NCBI GenBank assembly: GCA_020638465.1
Contig: JACKIM010000001.1
Location: 959,501 to 1,023,500, forward strand
Direction of reading: 5' to 3'
Length of the DNA stretch: 64,000 bases
Origin: Geminicoccaceae bacterium
Lineage (GTDB): Bacteria; Pseudomonadota; Alphaproteobacteria; Geminicoccales; Geminicoccaceae
Part shown: piece by piece, positions 9,354 to 18,114 of the stretch
Position numbering within the stretch: position 1 is the stretch's first letter
Layout: every line of letters starts with the position of its first letter
Program-made: the position numbers and the translations under genes
Notes under the pieces: generated by a model
Told to the model about the DNA's origin: nothing
Seen by the model: only the letters and a program-made list of their open reading frames with translations
Database searches by the model: none

Positions 9354-10706
9354 TCATGCAGCCAGACCGCCGGACGTTCCGACAGGGCCACCGACCAGAT
9401 CGAACAGCCTAGCCGTGCCGTTTGCGTCACCAAGGGCGGCAACCGCCTCCTCGATCTCCGCAACCCGTTCGGGCATCATCACGGCTCCCGCATAGGCGTG
9501 AAATTTCGCTGCGACATCCGACAGGGGAAGCGGCGCCTCCGGGTCGCCGATCGCCTCTGTCGGCCCGGAATCGACCCTGCGTCCGTCCTTCAGGACGAGG
9601 ATAACCCGTGCAAGGCGGCGAGCCGGGAAGGCGGCGTTGAACGCATCACTTTCCGTGACCATCATGCCTTCCGCGAGGCGGGAAATTTCCGGATCGCCGA
9701 AGCTCTCCTCCATGACGTCGACCGGCGTCACACCGCCGCGCACCAGGGCCACCGCCGTGGGAAAAGCCGTGGAATACTGGGCCTGTTCGGTCGTTTGCGG
9801 CCTGCGGGTGGCCAATCGGCACGACTCGTGGAACGTCACGATTTCGATACGTTCGACATCCTGCGACGTCAGCCGATGGTCTGACCGGAGGTTCAAGACC
9901 GCCTGCAAGGCCGGCTGGGCCCAGCGACAGACCGGATAGGGCTTGAAATACTGTTCGGCGATGCGCCAGTTCGACCCGAGGTCCGACCACAGGTCGGCAA
10001 CGTCGGCCCCCTCGACCGTGATCGCCGGGGCGCCGGTGAAGCCGTCCGCGGCCAGATAGGCCGCCGAGACGCCGGCCATGGCTCCCCATCCCGAGCCATC
10101 CTTGACCATCGTGGGATGATCGATGCAGCGCATCATCTGGCTGCGAGGACCATGATACTCGGCAATGCCGATGGCTTCGCGGGTGGGAGCGGATGCGAGG
10201 CCGAGGAGGCGCGCGGCGATGGCGGCCGTGGCGACCGCGACCCACGCTCCGGTCGTGTGATAGTCGCAGGCCGTGCGATGCAGGGCCATTCCCGCACGGG
10301 TGGCGATCTCGTATCCGAGAATGAATGTTGCAAGGAAATTCCTGTCATCGGCCATCCCCTCCGCCTGGCTGACAGCGAGCAATGCGGGAAGGACACCGCA
10401 ACCTGCGTGGCCCTTGGTGAGCTTGTGGCCGTCATGCGCATCCAGCGCATCGATGGTCATGCCTCCGGCCAGCGCGGCGCCGGCAGGGCTGACGGCCCGC
10501 CCGTCGAACAGCAGGACCGAGCGGCGGCGGCCGGGGCCGAAATATTCCACAGCGTGATCGCGTATGATCCTCGACAGCCGGGTATCGATCGCTCCGGCGG
10601 CGACACCGAGCAGGTCGAGCATCCAGCGGCGGCCGAACGCCAGAACATGATCGGGCATGTTGCGCGCATCGCTCTGGTGGAGAAAGTCAACGAATGCGGA
10701 TGACAT
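9354..10706 (-). CDS. MmgE/PrpD family protein (2-methylcitrate dehydratase-like)
   Basis: The 450-residue product is a full-length MmgE/PrpD family member, a group that includes 2-methylcitrate dehydratase, cis-aconitate decarboxylase and other dehydratases or isomerases. It shows the helical N-terminal domain with GMTIDALDAHDGHKLTKGHA (around residue 85) and the region ending DHPTMVKDGSGWGAM, typical of the family. A TTG overlapping the upstream stop at 10733 is possible, but the ATG at 10706 with GGGGACGAG is better. It sits between an enoyl-CoA hydratase and the MttB homologue. No prpB or prpC is near, so a methylcitrate role is unlikely; its reaction in this block is unknown. Confidence 0.85.
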   Translation of the reverse strand: MSSAFVDFLHQSDARNMPDHVLAFGRRWMLDLLGVAAGAIDTRLSRIIRDHAVEYFGPGRRRSVLLFDGRAVSPAGAALAGGMTIDALDAHDGHKLTKGHAGCGVLPALLAVSQAEGMADDRNFLATFILGYEIATRAGMALHRTACDYHTTGAWVAVATAAIAARLLGLASAPTREAIGIAEYHGPRSQMMRCIDHPTMVKDGSGWGAMAGVSAAYLAADGFTGAPAITVEGADVADLWSDLGSNWRIAEQYFKPYPVCRWAQPALQAVLNLRSDHRLTSQDVERIEIVTFHESCRLATRRPQTTEQAQYSTAFPTAVALVRGGVTPVDVMEESFGDPEISRLAEGMMVTESDAFNAAFPARRLARVILVLKDGRRVDSGPTEAIGDPEAPLPLSDVAAKFHAYAGAVMMPERVAEIEEAVAALGDANGTARLFDLVGGPVGTSGGLAA

Positions 10707-10729
10707 GGCTCGTCCCCGATTGCCGTCGT

Positions 10730-11530
10730 TCAACGTCCGACGAATGTGGCCGTGCGCTTCTCAAGGAGAGCGTTCACGGCCTCGGCATGATCTTCCGTCT
10801 GATGGCAGGCGCCCTGATACGCCGCCGCGAGTTCGAGCAGCGAGCCCAGGCGGGTGTCCAGTCCCTCGCGCATCAGCCGCTTGGTCATGCGCAGCTGGCG
10901 CGGCGGGTTGCGCGCGATCCGCGCAGCCAGCGCACGTGCCTCATCCATCAACCGGTCGGGTTCGACAACTCTCGACACAAGCCCCCACGCGAGAGCTGTC
11001 TCTGCATCGATCGGATCGGCGGTGAACGTCATTTCCGCAGCGCGGGACAGCCCGATCTGGCGCGGCAGGAGCCAGGCTCCTCCATCACCGGCAATGATCC
11101 CCACATTGACAAAGTTCTCGGCGAATATCGCCCGGGTGGAAGCGATGCGGATATCGCACATGCAGGTAAGGTCGCATCCCGCTCCATAGGCCGGTCCGTT
11201 GACTGCCGCGATCAGGGGAACTTCGCACTCCCAGACCGCACGCGCGACGCGCTGGATTCCCCTGCGATAGGCGTCCTTCACCGAAACGGCATCGCCGCCG
11301 AAGGTGCCCTGCTTGTCCTTCATGTGCTTGAGGTTGCCACCCGAGGAAAAGGCCTTGCCGGCACCTGTCACGATGGCGACGCGAACGCTCTGGTCGGCGG
11401 TAATGCGGTCCATGGTGGCGACAATCTCGTTGCACAGATCGTGATCGGTGAGCGGATTGCGCAATTCGGGGATATTCAGCATAATGATGACCGTGTGGCC
11501 ATCCTGTTCGACGAGCAACTTTCCTGACAT
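10730..11530 (-). CDS. Enoyl-CoA hydratase/isomerase family protein
   Basis: The 266-residue crotonase-fold protein would hydrate an unsaturated acyl-CoA or carry out a related isomerisation. Visible are the oxyanion-hole regions KAFSSGGNLKHM (around residue 65) and AAVNGPAYGAGCDLTCMCD (around residue 110), and the acidic position in NVGIIAGDGGAWLLPRQIG. GAWLLPR resembles the region carrying the second catalytic Glu in true hydratases, but Gly-Asp-Gly-Gly occupies this segment, so the chemistry may deviate. It follows the acyl-CoA ligase by 12 bases and precedes MmgE/PrpD, consistent with one transcript. Confidence 0.87.
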   Translation of the reverse strand: MSGKLLVEQDGHTVIIMLNIPELRNPLTDHDLCNEIVATMDRITADQSVRVAIVTGAGKAFSSGGNLKHMKDKQGTFGGDAVSVKDAYRRGIQRVARAVWECEVPLIAAVNGPAYGAGCDLTCMCDIRIASTRAIFAENFVNVGIIAGDGGAWLLPRQIGLSRAAEMTFTADPIDAETALAWGLVSRVVEPDRLMDEARALAARIARNPPRQLRMTKRLMREGLDTRLGSLLELAAAYQGACHQTEDHAEAVNALLEKRTATFVGR

Positions 11531-11542
11531 GGCGGATATCCC

Positions 11543-13105
11543 TCAGGCGGCCACGGGTGGATCGTAGGCGGCGACAAGTTCGCGCTTGAGCACCTTGCCA
11601 CTGGGGTTGAATGGCAACGATTCGAGAAATTCATACCGCTTGGGACGCTTGTAGGGTGCGAGATCCTCGCTCGCCCTGCAGAAGGCATCGAGCCTTTCGG
11701 CCGTGAGCGAGCTGTCCGAGCGGACGATGAACGCCGCGACCACCTGTCCCCAGCGGGCATCCCTGAGGCCGACAACGGCAGCCTCCTGCACCCCGGGGCA
11801 GCGGTAGAGAATCTCCTCGACCTCGCGCGGGTAGATGTTTTCGCCGCCGGACACGATCATGTCGTCGGCGCGTCCATGGAAAAAATAGAAGCCTTCCTCG
11901 TCCTGGCTGAAAAGGTCGCCGGTATAGACCCATCCCGCCTTGAGTTTCTTCTGGGTTTCGAACGGCTTGTTCCAGTAACCCGCCATTGCCTGGGGGCCGC
12001 GGACGATGAGCTGGCCGATCCTGCCGCGATCCACCGTCTCCGATGGCGCAACCTCGCGTGACGGGTCGTCGACGATGATGCGGCACTCGGAGATCAGTGT
12101 GGGCTTGCCGCAGGAACCGAGTTTGCGCAGCGCATCCTCGGGATGCAGTACCAATGTGAGCGACGCCTCCGTCATGCCATAGCCGTTGAAGATGCTCTGG
12201 CAGAACTCGTTCATCACCCGCTCCATGGTGACCGACGAGATCGCGGCCCCGCCGGTGGTGATGAGCCGGAGCGACGAGACGTCATAATCCGGGAATTTCG
12301 GGTGGAACAGCATCTCCTGTATCTGCGTCGGCACGGCGAACAGGGTCGTGATGCGTTCCGACGCCACGGTCTCCAGCGTCTTTTCCGCGTCGTAACGCCC
12401 CGTGACGACATTCGTCCCGCCGACGAGCAGATGCGGGATGAAATAGGCCTGCATCCCGCCGACATGGTAGAGCGGGGCGATGTGCAGCGCGTTGTCGGCG
12501 TGGTTCAGCGAATATTCCATCACGCAGTTCATCGCGATGGCGATATCGTTGGTATGCGTATGGATGACGCCCTTGGGCCGGCCGGTCGTTCCCGACGTAT
12601 AGACCAGTGAGGATATCGCATTGCCGTCGGGCACCGGCCTTGGCTCGTCGCGGTCCACGGTCTCTTCTGCCAGGGTATCGAAATGATGGTGGCCATCGGG
12701 GATGTTGGCGCGGTCGTATGCGCAGCCGATGAAGTCATGGACCGAACGGATCTGGGCCTCGATCTTCAGCGCGTTCTCCGTGAGGCTGCGACCATAGACC
12801 AGAACCCGGGCGCCGGAGTCCTGCAGGATGTAGGCGGCCTCGCCGGGCGACAGGCGAAAATTCATCGGAACGGCGACAGCTCCCAGAAACTGGCAGGCGA
12901 AATAGGTCGTGACGGAATTTTCCGATGTTGACACGTAGAATGCGACCCTGTCCCCGGGACGCACGCCGAGATCGCCCAGGGCCTGTGCGAAACGGCGGAC
13001 CCGGCCGAGCCATTGGGTATAGGTCCAGCGTCGGTCCTCGAAGACGAGGGCCAGATGATCGGGATAGCGATCGGCGGAAGCTTCCAGAAGGCGGGCGATA
13101 TGCAT
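11543..13105 (-). CDS. AMP-dependent acyl-CoA ligase
   Basis: The 520-residue ANL-superfamily enzyme activates a carboxylic acid to its CoA thioester via an acyl-adenylate. It has the P-loop-like SSLVYTSGTTGRPKGV (around residue 170), the adenine motif FNGYGMTEASL, the hinge region YTGDLFSQDEEGFYFFHGRA and the C-terminal catalytic lysine in FNPSGKVLKREL. Length and order match medium-chain, crotonobetaine (CaiC) and related ligases. It sits directly downstream of the acyl-CoA dehydrogenase and upstream of enoyl-CoA hydratase, a CaiA-CaiC-CaiD-like gene set. The acid cannot be named from sequence. Confidence 0.9.
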   Translation of the reverse strand: MHIARLLEASADRYPDHLALVFEDRRWTYTQWLGRVRRFAQALGDLGVRPGDRVAFYVSTSENSVTTYFACQFLGAVAVPMNFRLSPGEAAYILQDSGARVLVYGRSLTENALKIEAQIRSVHDFIGCAYDRANIPDGHHHFDTLAEETVDRDEPRPVPDGNAISSLVYTSGTTGRPKGVIHTHTNDIAIAMNCVMEYSLNHADNALHIAPLYHVGGMQAYFIPHLLVGGTNVVTGRYDAEKTLETVASERITTLFAVPTQIQEMLFHPKFPDYDVSSLRLITTGGAAISSVTMERVMNEFCQSIFNGYGMTEASLTLVLHPEDALRKLGSCGKPTLISECRIIVDDPSREVAPSETVDRGRIGQLIVRGPQAMAGYWNKPFETQKKLKAGWVYTGDLFSQDEEGFYFFHGRADDMIVSGGENIYPREVEEILYRCPGVQEAAVVGLRDARWGQVVAAFIVRSDSSLTAERLDAFCRASEDLAPYKRPKRYEFLESLPFNPSGKVLKRELVAAYDPPVAA

Positions 13106-13126
13106 CGCGACTCTTCTCCAGTGGGA

Positions 13127-14317
13127 TCACAGATTGGGCCGGATCGACGGCATTTCACGGGCCGCGATCAGGTATTTGCACATTTCCGAGGTACCGCCGA
13201 CGATGGGTAGCGCACGCGCATCCCGGTAGAGCTGTTCCACACGGCCGTACTGGCGCGTGACACCATCGCCGCCGAGGATCTGTACGGCGCGATCGGTGCA
13301 GAAAACCGCCGTTTCCGTGGAGACGAGCTTGGTCTGGCTGGCCTCGCGCATCAGGTCCTTGCCGTCGATTCCCGCGTCATACATCTTCGCGGCCCGGTGA
13401 GTGAGCAGTTCGGCTGCATCGATCCGCCAGCTCATCTGGGCGACCATGTCCCAGATGAGCTGCTTTTGTCCGAGTTTCTGGCCAAAGCTGGTACGCGTCT
13501 GGGCATGCTCGCGGGCAAGGTCGAATGCCGCGCGGGCGACACCGAGACCGGATCCGCCAAGGATGATCCGTTCGAAATTGAATGCGCCCAGCATGATTCG
13601 AAAACCGGCATTCATCTCGCCAAGGAGATTTTCTTCCGGAACACGCACATTTTCGAGCGTCACCTCGCCGACCACCGATCCCCTGCGGCCCATGAAGTCA
13701 TAGGTGCGGGGAAAGGAAAGCCCCGGAGTTCCAGCCGGTACGAGAATGGCCGTCATGCCCTTCTGGGGCGCGATGTCCGGTTCGGTGATGCCCCAGACGA
13801 TATAGACATCGGCAACCGAGGCATTGGAAATGTAGCGCTTGAACCCGTCGATCACCCATTCGCGACTGTCCTCGTCGAAACGGATGCGGGTCGCCATGCC
13901 GGCACTGTCCGATCCGACATCAGGTTCGGTCATGCAGATCGCCCCGACAGCGTGACCTTCCAGGATTGGCGAAAGGTAGCGTTCGCGCAGGGCCGGCCGG
14001 GCATGGGCATGGATCGGATAGGCGCACGACAGCGCCGTGGCGATGGTGGTCTCGAAGGCATAGTTGAGATAGGCGGCTTCTTCGGAGACGATCACCGCAT
14101 GGGTAAGGCCGGGCCTGGCCAGATTTCCCTTGTAGAGGTCGCGAAACATCACCTTGAGATAGCCGGCCTCGCCCAGGACACGGGCCACATCGAGCTGTGC
14201 GGAGAAATCCCGGTCATGTTCGATGCGATCGAGCCGTGTGCCGAGTTCCCGCCGCATCACCGAACGTACCTCGGCGCGAAAGGCCCGGTCGTCGTCAGTG
14301 AGGAAAAAGTCGTGCAT
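13127..14317 (-). CDS. Acyl-CoA dehydrogenase
   Basis: The 396-residue flavoprotein would dehydrogenate an acyl-CoA and pass electrons to ETF. It has the FAD/substrate motifs AICMTEPDVGSDSAGM (around residue 125) and the C-terminal QILGGDGVTRQYGRVEQLYR. The position normally carrying the C-terminal catalytic Glu (YEGT) reads VGGT here. Instead, FNFERIILGG (around residue 245) matches the site where isovaleryl-CoA and long-chain dehydrogenases place theirs, so it is probably active. The ATG at 14317 follows AGACAGGA; a TTG at 14332 overlapping the upstream stop is less likely. At 396 residues it is too short for the DMSP-pathway enzyme DmdC. Confidence 0.88.
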   Translation of the reverse strand: MHDFFLTDDDRAFRAEVRSVMRRELGTRLDRIEHDRDFSAQLDVARVLGEAGYLKVMFRDLYKGNLARPGLTHAVIVSEEAAYLNYAFETTIATALSCAYPIHAHARPALRERYLSPILEGHAVGAICMTEPDVGSDSAGMATRIRFDEDSREWVIDGFKRYISNASVADVYIVWGITEPDIAPQKGMTAILVPAGTPGLSFPRTYDFMGRRGSVVGEVTLENVRVPEENLLGEMNAGFRIMLGAFNFERIILGGSGLGVARAAFDLAREHAQTRTSFGQKLGQKQLIWDMVAQMSWRIDAAELLTHRAAKMYDAGIDGKDLMREASQTKLVSTETAVFCTDRAVQILGGDGVTRQYGRVEQLYRDARALPIVGGTSEMCKYLIAAREMPSIRPNL

Positions 14318-14328
14318 GTTCCTGTCTC

Positions 14329-15210
14329 TCAAATATGTCGCCGGACGACATCGGGCACGCCCAGATCCTCGACCACCCTGGAGGTCTCCCGGAGGACCAG
14401 GGCGACATTGCTGTCACGCACGGTGGGCAGCAGGTGGCGGGCGCGACGGAGTTCCTCGTAGTCCAGCCGGGCCGTGATCATCTCGTCGCCCGGCCCGGCC
14501 ACCGCGAGCTCGCGGCCGAAAGGATCGACGATGCGCGAACCGCCCCAGAAATGCAGGTCGCGTTCGGTACCGCTGCGATTGCACATGATGACCGGCGCCC
14601 CGTACATCATGGCGTAAAAGCGGCAGGTCAGCGCCCAGCCCGCAGGATTGTCGAACTCCGCACCGACCGCCTCGACACCGGAGCTGACCGGGCAGATCAG
14701 CATCGTTGCCCCCTGCAGGAAGGCCAGATGGGTCAGTGCAGGGTTCCAGACATCGGCGCAAATGAGCAGGCCCGCCGTCCAGTTGCCGGCGAGACCGCAA
14801 GTCTCGACAAAGCGTCCGGAAGCATAGTGCTTGCCTTCTTCGAGCTTGCCATAATTGGGAAGATTGACCTTGCGGTGAAGATGCAGCAGTTCGCCGTCCC
14901 TGAAGACGGCGGCAGCATTGTAGAACTGGGCCGCGGGCCCTTCCTCGATGAAGCCCACCGAGATCGCCATCGGTCCCGCCGCTTCGGCAAGCTGCGCCAA
15001 TCGTGCGTCCGTACGCGCCATGGCCGCCGAAAGCAGTCTCTCCGGGCCGTAGTGGCCCGTCAGCGACAGTTCCGGGAAAACGAGGAGATCGAGGCCGGCT
15101 TCGCGCCCGCGCGCGATCCGCTCCAGATGGCGGTCCATGTTGGCATCGACATCGCCGATCGCGCTCTGGAACTGTGCAGCACCGACAAGAATGGTCTGGG
15201 CGGCCTTCAT
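14329..15210 (-). CDS. Carbon-nitrogen hydrolase (nitrilase superfamily)
   Basis: The 293-residue protein has the Glu-Lys-Cys triad of the nitrilase/amidase superfamily: Glu in LLVFPELSLTG (around residue 47), Lys in LHRKVNLPNYG, Cys in GLLICADVWNPALTHLA. Such enzymes hydrolyse amides or N-carbamoyl groups. The ATG at 15210 is used, with one in-frame alternative five codons upstream. It is the first enzyme gene after the ABC importer and precedes the acyl-CoA dehydrogenase by 11 bases. An amidase here could mean that the imported compound, or one of its intermediates, carries an amide bond; this is inference. Confidence 0.85.
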   Translation of the reverse strand: MKAAQTILVGAAQFQSAIGDVDANMDRHLERIARGREAGLDLLVFPELSLTGHYGPERLLSAAMARTDARLAQLAEAAGPMAISVGFIEEGPAAQFYNAAAVFRDGELLHLHRKVNLPNYGKLEEGKHYASGRFVETCGLAGNWTAGLLICADVWNPALTHLAFLQGATMLICPVSSGVEAVGAEFDNPAGWALTCRFYAMMYGAPVIMCNRSGTERDLHFWGGSRIVDPFGRELAVAGPGDEMITARLDYEELRRARHLLPTVRDSNVALVLRETSRVVEDLGVPDVVRRHI

Positions 15211-15271
15211 GACCCTTACCCTCATGCGAGAACGGGGAGGCAGAACCTCCCCTTCCGGCGATCCATGCCGA

Positions 15272-16156
15272 TCAGATCAGTCCGTTGTCCTTGAGGAACC
15301 CGGCTGCAACATTCTCGATCGAGACCTTGTCGACATCGACCTCCGCATTCAGTTTCGCCATGACCTCGTCATTGAGCTTCTCCGAGACCGAGTTGAGCAG
15401 ATCGCCGATTTCCGGGTTCGCTTCGAGCACCTCGGCGCGAATGACAGGCGCCAATGCGTAGGAAGGAAAGTAGCCCTTGTCATCCTTGAGTACGACAAAA
15501 TTGAAGGCCGGGATACGCCCGTCGGTTGCGAACACCAGGCCGACATCAACCTGTCCGTCCTTGAGCGCCTGATACACGAGGCCGGTATCCATGCGCTTGA
15601 TGTCCGAGCGGCTGAACTCGAAACCATAGGCTTCCTGCAAGGGTTTCAGGCCGTCCGGACGGGCATAGAACTCGGCATTCGAGGCAAAGGTGAGACCGGC
15701 GCCGTCATTGACGGCCCTGGCCAGATCGGAGAGCGAGGCGATACCCTTGTCGCTGGCTTCCTCCCCGCGCATGGCAAACGCGTAGGTATTGTTGGCAGCC
15801 GAAGGCTCCAGCCAGACGATGCCCTTCTCGGAATCGAGTTCCTTGACACGGGCGTAGGTTTCCTCGGCGTCCAGCTTTTCCTCGACCTTGTTGTAGGTGA
15901 TGAGCGAGGTGCCGGTATATTCCCAGTAGACGTCGATCTGGCCGTTTTCCATGGCCTGACGAACCGCGGCGGAACCCATTCCTGCCCGATTGTCGACATC
16001 GTATCCCTTGGCCGAGAGCAGCTGCTCGGTGATCGACGACAACAGTTGCTGTTCGGTGAAATTCTTGCCGCCCACCACGATTTCAGTGGCCTGGGCGCCC
16101 AGTGCGAAGCCTGCGACGGCCAGCCCGGTCAGGGCCGATTTGAGGATCATGTTCAT
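15272..16156 (-). CDS. Betaine-type ABC transporter substrate-binding protein (OsmF/OpuBC-like)
   Basis: The 294-residue protein has a Sec signal peptide (LKSALTGLAVAGFALGAQA) followed by the family start EIVVGGKNFTEQQLL and VYWEYTGTSLITYNKV, which line the ligand cleft in OpuBC/OsmF/ProX-type proteins. The family captures quaternary ammonium compounds such as glycine betaine, choline or carnitine in the periplasm. It is the last of four transporter genes (permease, ATPase, permease, binding protein), the same composition as the Yeh/OsmF importer. A GGAG site lies upstream of the ATG. The ligand is not fixed by sequence; the downstream catabolic genes argue for a nutrient role rather than osmoprotection. 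Confidence 0.9.
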   Translation of the reverse strand: MNMILKSALTGLAVAGFALGAQATEIVVGGKNFTEQQLLSSITEQLLSAKGYDVDNRAGMGSAAVRQAMENGQIDVYWEYTGTSLITYNKVEEKLDAEETYARVKELDSEKGIVWLEPSAANNTYAFAMRGEEASDKGIASLSDLARAVNDGAGLTFASNAEFYARPDGLKPLQEAYGFEFSRSDIKRMDTGLVYQALKDGQVDVGLVFATDGRIPAFNFVVLKDDKGYFPSYALAPVIRAEVLEANPEIGDLLNSVSEKLNDEVMAKLNAEVDVDKVSIENVAAGFLKDNGLI

Positions 16157-16193
16157 TTCAGCAGCTCCATTTCAACGAGAGTTGGTCCCTGCG

Positions 16194-16916
16194 TCAACGC
16201 AGCGGATTCACGCCTTTGGGGATCAGGTGCAACTGCGCCCTACCCATGAGAAAATCGACGAGGACGGCCAGCAGGGCGGTAGGCAGCGCACCTGCCAGCA
16301 GCATTCCGGTGTCCATCAGATCGATGCCGGTGAAGATGAGTTCGCCCAGACCGCCTCCCCCGATGAGAAATGCCAGCGGTGTCGTGCCGACATTGATGGC
16401 CAGCGCGGTGCGGATGCCCGAAAAGATGACGTAGAGGGCATTGGGCACCTCGACGTGCAACAGGATCTGCATAGGCGTCATGCCCATGCCGGTCGCAGCT
16501 TCCTTGAGATGCGGCGGCACGGCCAGCAATCCGGCATAGGTGTTGCGCACGATGGGCAGCAGCGAGGCGACGAACAGGCCGAAGAAGGCCGGCGGAAAGC
16601 CGATACCGAGCAATGTCATCGACAGGGCGATGACGGCCAGAGTGGGAATGGTCGTGCCGATGTTGAACACCTGCATGACCGATTCCGCGTACCGTTCCAT
16701 GGACGGACGCGACAACCAGATGCCGATGGGAATACCGAGAAGTATGGCTGCCCCGCCGGATGCGGCCACGAGGATCATGTGCTCTCGGGCGAGATAGACG
16801 ATATCGTCCCAATAGCCGGCGATCTCGCCGATCAATCCCGACGCACCGATCCACAGGCCGATGATGAGGGCAACCCCGCCCGTGGCAATCCGTCCGAAAT
16901 CGATGGACCTTGTCAT
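16194..16916 (-). CDS. Betaine-type ABC transporter permease (OpuBB/YehW-like)
   Basis: The 240-residue membrane protein has about six helices and the family signature LKEAATGMGMTPMQILLHVEVP (the EAA loop, around residues 130-150; seen here in parts). It is followed by the conserved ending region with FLIGGGGLGELIFTGI. It is one of two permeases in the four-gene importer and lies 17 bases downstream of the ATPase stop and 37 bases before the binding protein. It probably pairs with the permease at 18115-18765 as a heterodimer. Confidence 0.9.
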   Translation of the reverse strand: MTRSIDFGRIATGGVALIIGLWIGASGLIGEIAGYWDDIVYLAREHMILVAASGGAAILLGIPIGIWLSRPSMERYAESVMQVFNIGTTIPTLAVIALSMTLLGIGFPPAFFGLFVASLLPIVRNTYAGLLAVPPHLKEAATGMGMTPMQILLHVEVPNALYVIFSGIRTALAINVGTTPLAFLIGGGGLGELIFTGIDLMDTGMLLAGALPTALLAVLVDFLMGRAQLHLIPKGVNPLR

Positions 16917-16932
16917 CGAACTGCTCCCTTCC

Positions 16933-18066
16933 TCAACCGGTCCTGCCGTCCGGTTCCGAATAGGTTGCCCGAAGGGCGGCAGTCACGGCCGGCTGCGACA
17001 CGGTGCCGGCGAAGCGGCCCTCGTCGTCGGTGCAGGCAAGCCACATCTTGTCATGGGCGAACATCTCCGACACCACGGCGCGCAGATCGGCACGCACCGG
17101 CACCGTCACCGGCAGGGGATGCGCGATGTCGCCGATGTCGCCGGATGCCCCCTCGACTTCCTCGATGTTCACAAAGCCGACGGGACGGCGGTCGCCGTCG
17201 ATGATGACCGCTCTCGAAGCCTGCGACGAAATCAGCTTCTGGCGAATGTCAACCGCACTCGCAGTACGCACTGCGACAGGTGTCCCGACATCGATGATTT
17301 CTTCGGCCGTAACCAGTCGCAGGCGCTTGAGCGTGCGGTCGGCACCAACGAAATCGGCGACGAACTCGTTGGCGGGATGAGCCAGGATCTGGTCCGGACT
17401 GTCATACTGCTCGATCCTGCCCGACCGGAAGATGGCGATCTTGTCGCCCATCTTCACCGCCTCGTCGATATCGTGGCTGACGAACATGATCGTCTTCCTG
17501 AGTTCCGCCTGCATCTTGAGAAATTCGTCCTGGATGATCTCGCGGTTGATCGGATCGATCGCCCCGAACGGCTCGTCCATCAGCATGACCGGGGGATCCG
17601 CAGCCAGCGCCCGGATCACACCGACCCGCTGCTGCTGGCCGCCCGAAAGCTCCTTGGGATAGCGGCCGAGGAACTGCCTCGCATCCAGCCCCACCAGATC
17701 AAGCAGCTCGGCTGCCCGATCGCGCGCCTTCTTCATGTCCCAGCCCAACAACCTGGGCACCACGCATATGTTCTCCTCGATGGTCATGTTCGGAAACAGG
17801 CCGATCTGCTGGATCACATAGCCGATGTTGCGGCGAAGCCGGATATCGTCGAGAGCCGAGGTGTCCTCGCCGTTGATGTAGATCTTGCCGCTGGTCGGCG
17901 GGATCAGGCGGTTGATCATCTTCAAGGCGGTTGTCTTGCCGCAACCTGAAGGTCCCAGAAGGATACAGATCTCGCCCGAGGGCACTTCCATGTCGACCTT
18001 GTCGGCGGCGACGACCACACCGTTGGGCGTGTCGAAAGTCTTGGTGAGCTGTTCAAGGCGAATCAT
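16933..18066 (-). CDS. Betaine-type ABC transporter ATP-binding protein with CBS domains (OpuCA/ProV-like)
   Basis: The 377-residue ATPase has Walker A GPSGCGKTTALKMI (around residue 36), the signature ELSGGQQQRVGVIRALA, Walker B VMLMDEPFGAID and the switch His in MFVSHDIDEAVKMGD. The C-terminal 110 residues form a CBS pair (VRTASAVDIRQKLISS, then a second repeat ending FAGTVSQPAVT). In OpuA-type systems the CBS pair senses ionic strength or nucleotides, so post-translational gating is possible. It lies between the two permeases of this importer. Confidence 0.93.
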   Translation of the reverse strand: MIRLEQLTKTFDTPNGVVVAADKVDMEVPSGEICILLGPSGCGKTTALKMINRLIPPTSGKIYINGEDTSALDDIRLRRNIGYVIQQIGLFPNMTIEENICVVPRLLGWDMKKARDRAAELLDLVGLDARQFLGRYPKELSGGQQQRVGVIRALAADPPVMLMDEPFGAIDPINREIIQDEFLKMQAELRKTIMFVSHDIDEAVKMGDKIAIFRSGRIEQYDSPDQILAHPANEFVADFVGADRTLKRLRLVTAEEIIDVGTPVAVRTASAVDIRQKLISSQASRAVIIDGDRRPVGFVNIEEVEGASGDIGDIAHPLPVTVPVRADLRAVVSEMFAHDKMWLACTDDEGRFAGTVSQPAVTAALRATYSEPDGRTG

Positions 18067-18114
18067 GAGTACATCATCCGATCGAAATGGTTCAGCCGTC
18101 CGTGCGGGTTTCGT

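Noticed and set aside
9354..10706. Methylcitrate-cycle PrpD linked to the methylmalonyl-CoA mutase genes
   Set aside because: No prpB or prpC is present, the mutase genes are 40 kb away, and the gene is embedded in the amine block.
5321..15210. DMSP demethylation pathway (DmdABCD) as explanation for ligase, dehydrogenase and hydratase
   Set aside because: The GcvT domain is fused to an FAD oxidoreductase rather than being a free-standing DmdA, and the acyl-CoA dehydrogenase has 396 residues, whereas DmdC has about 600. The MttB and betaine-type importer genes also point to amines.
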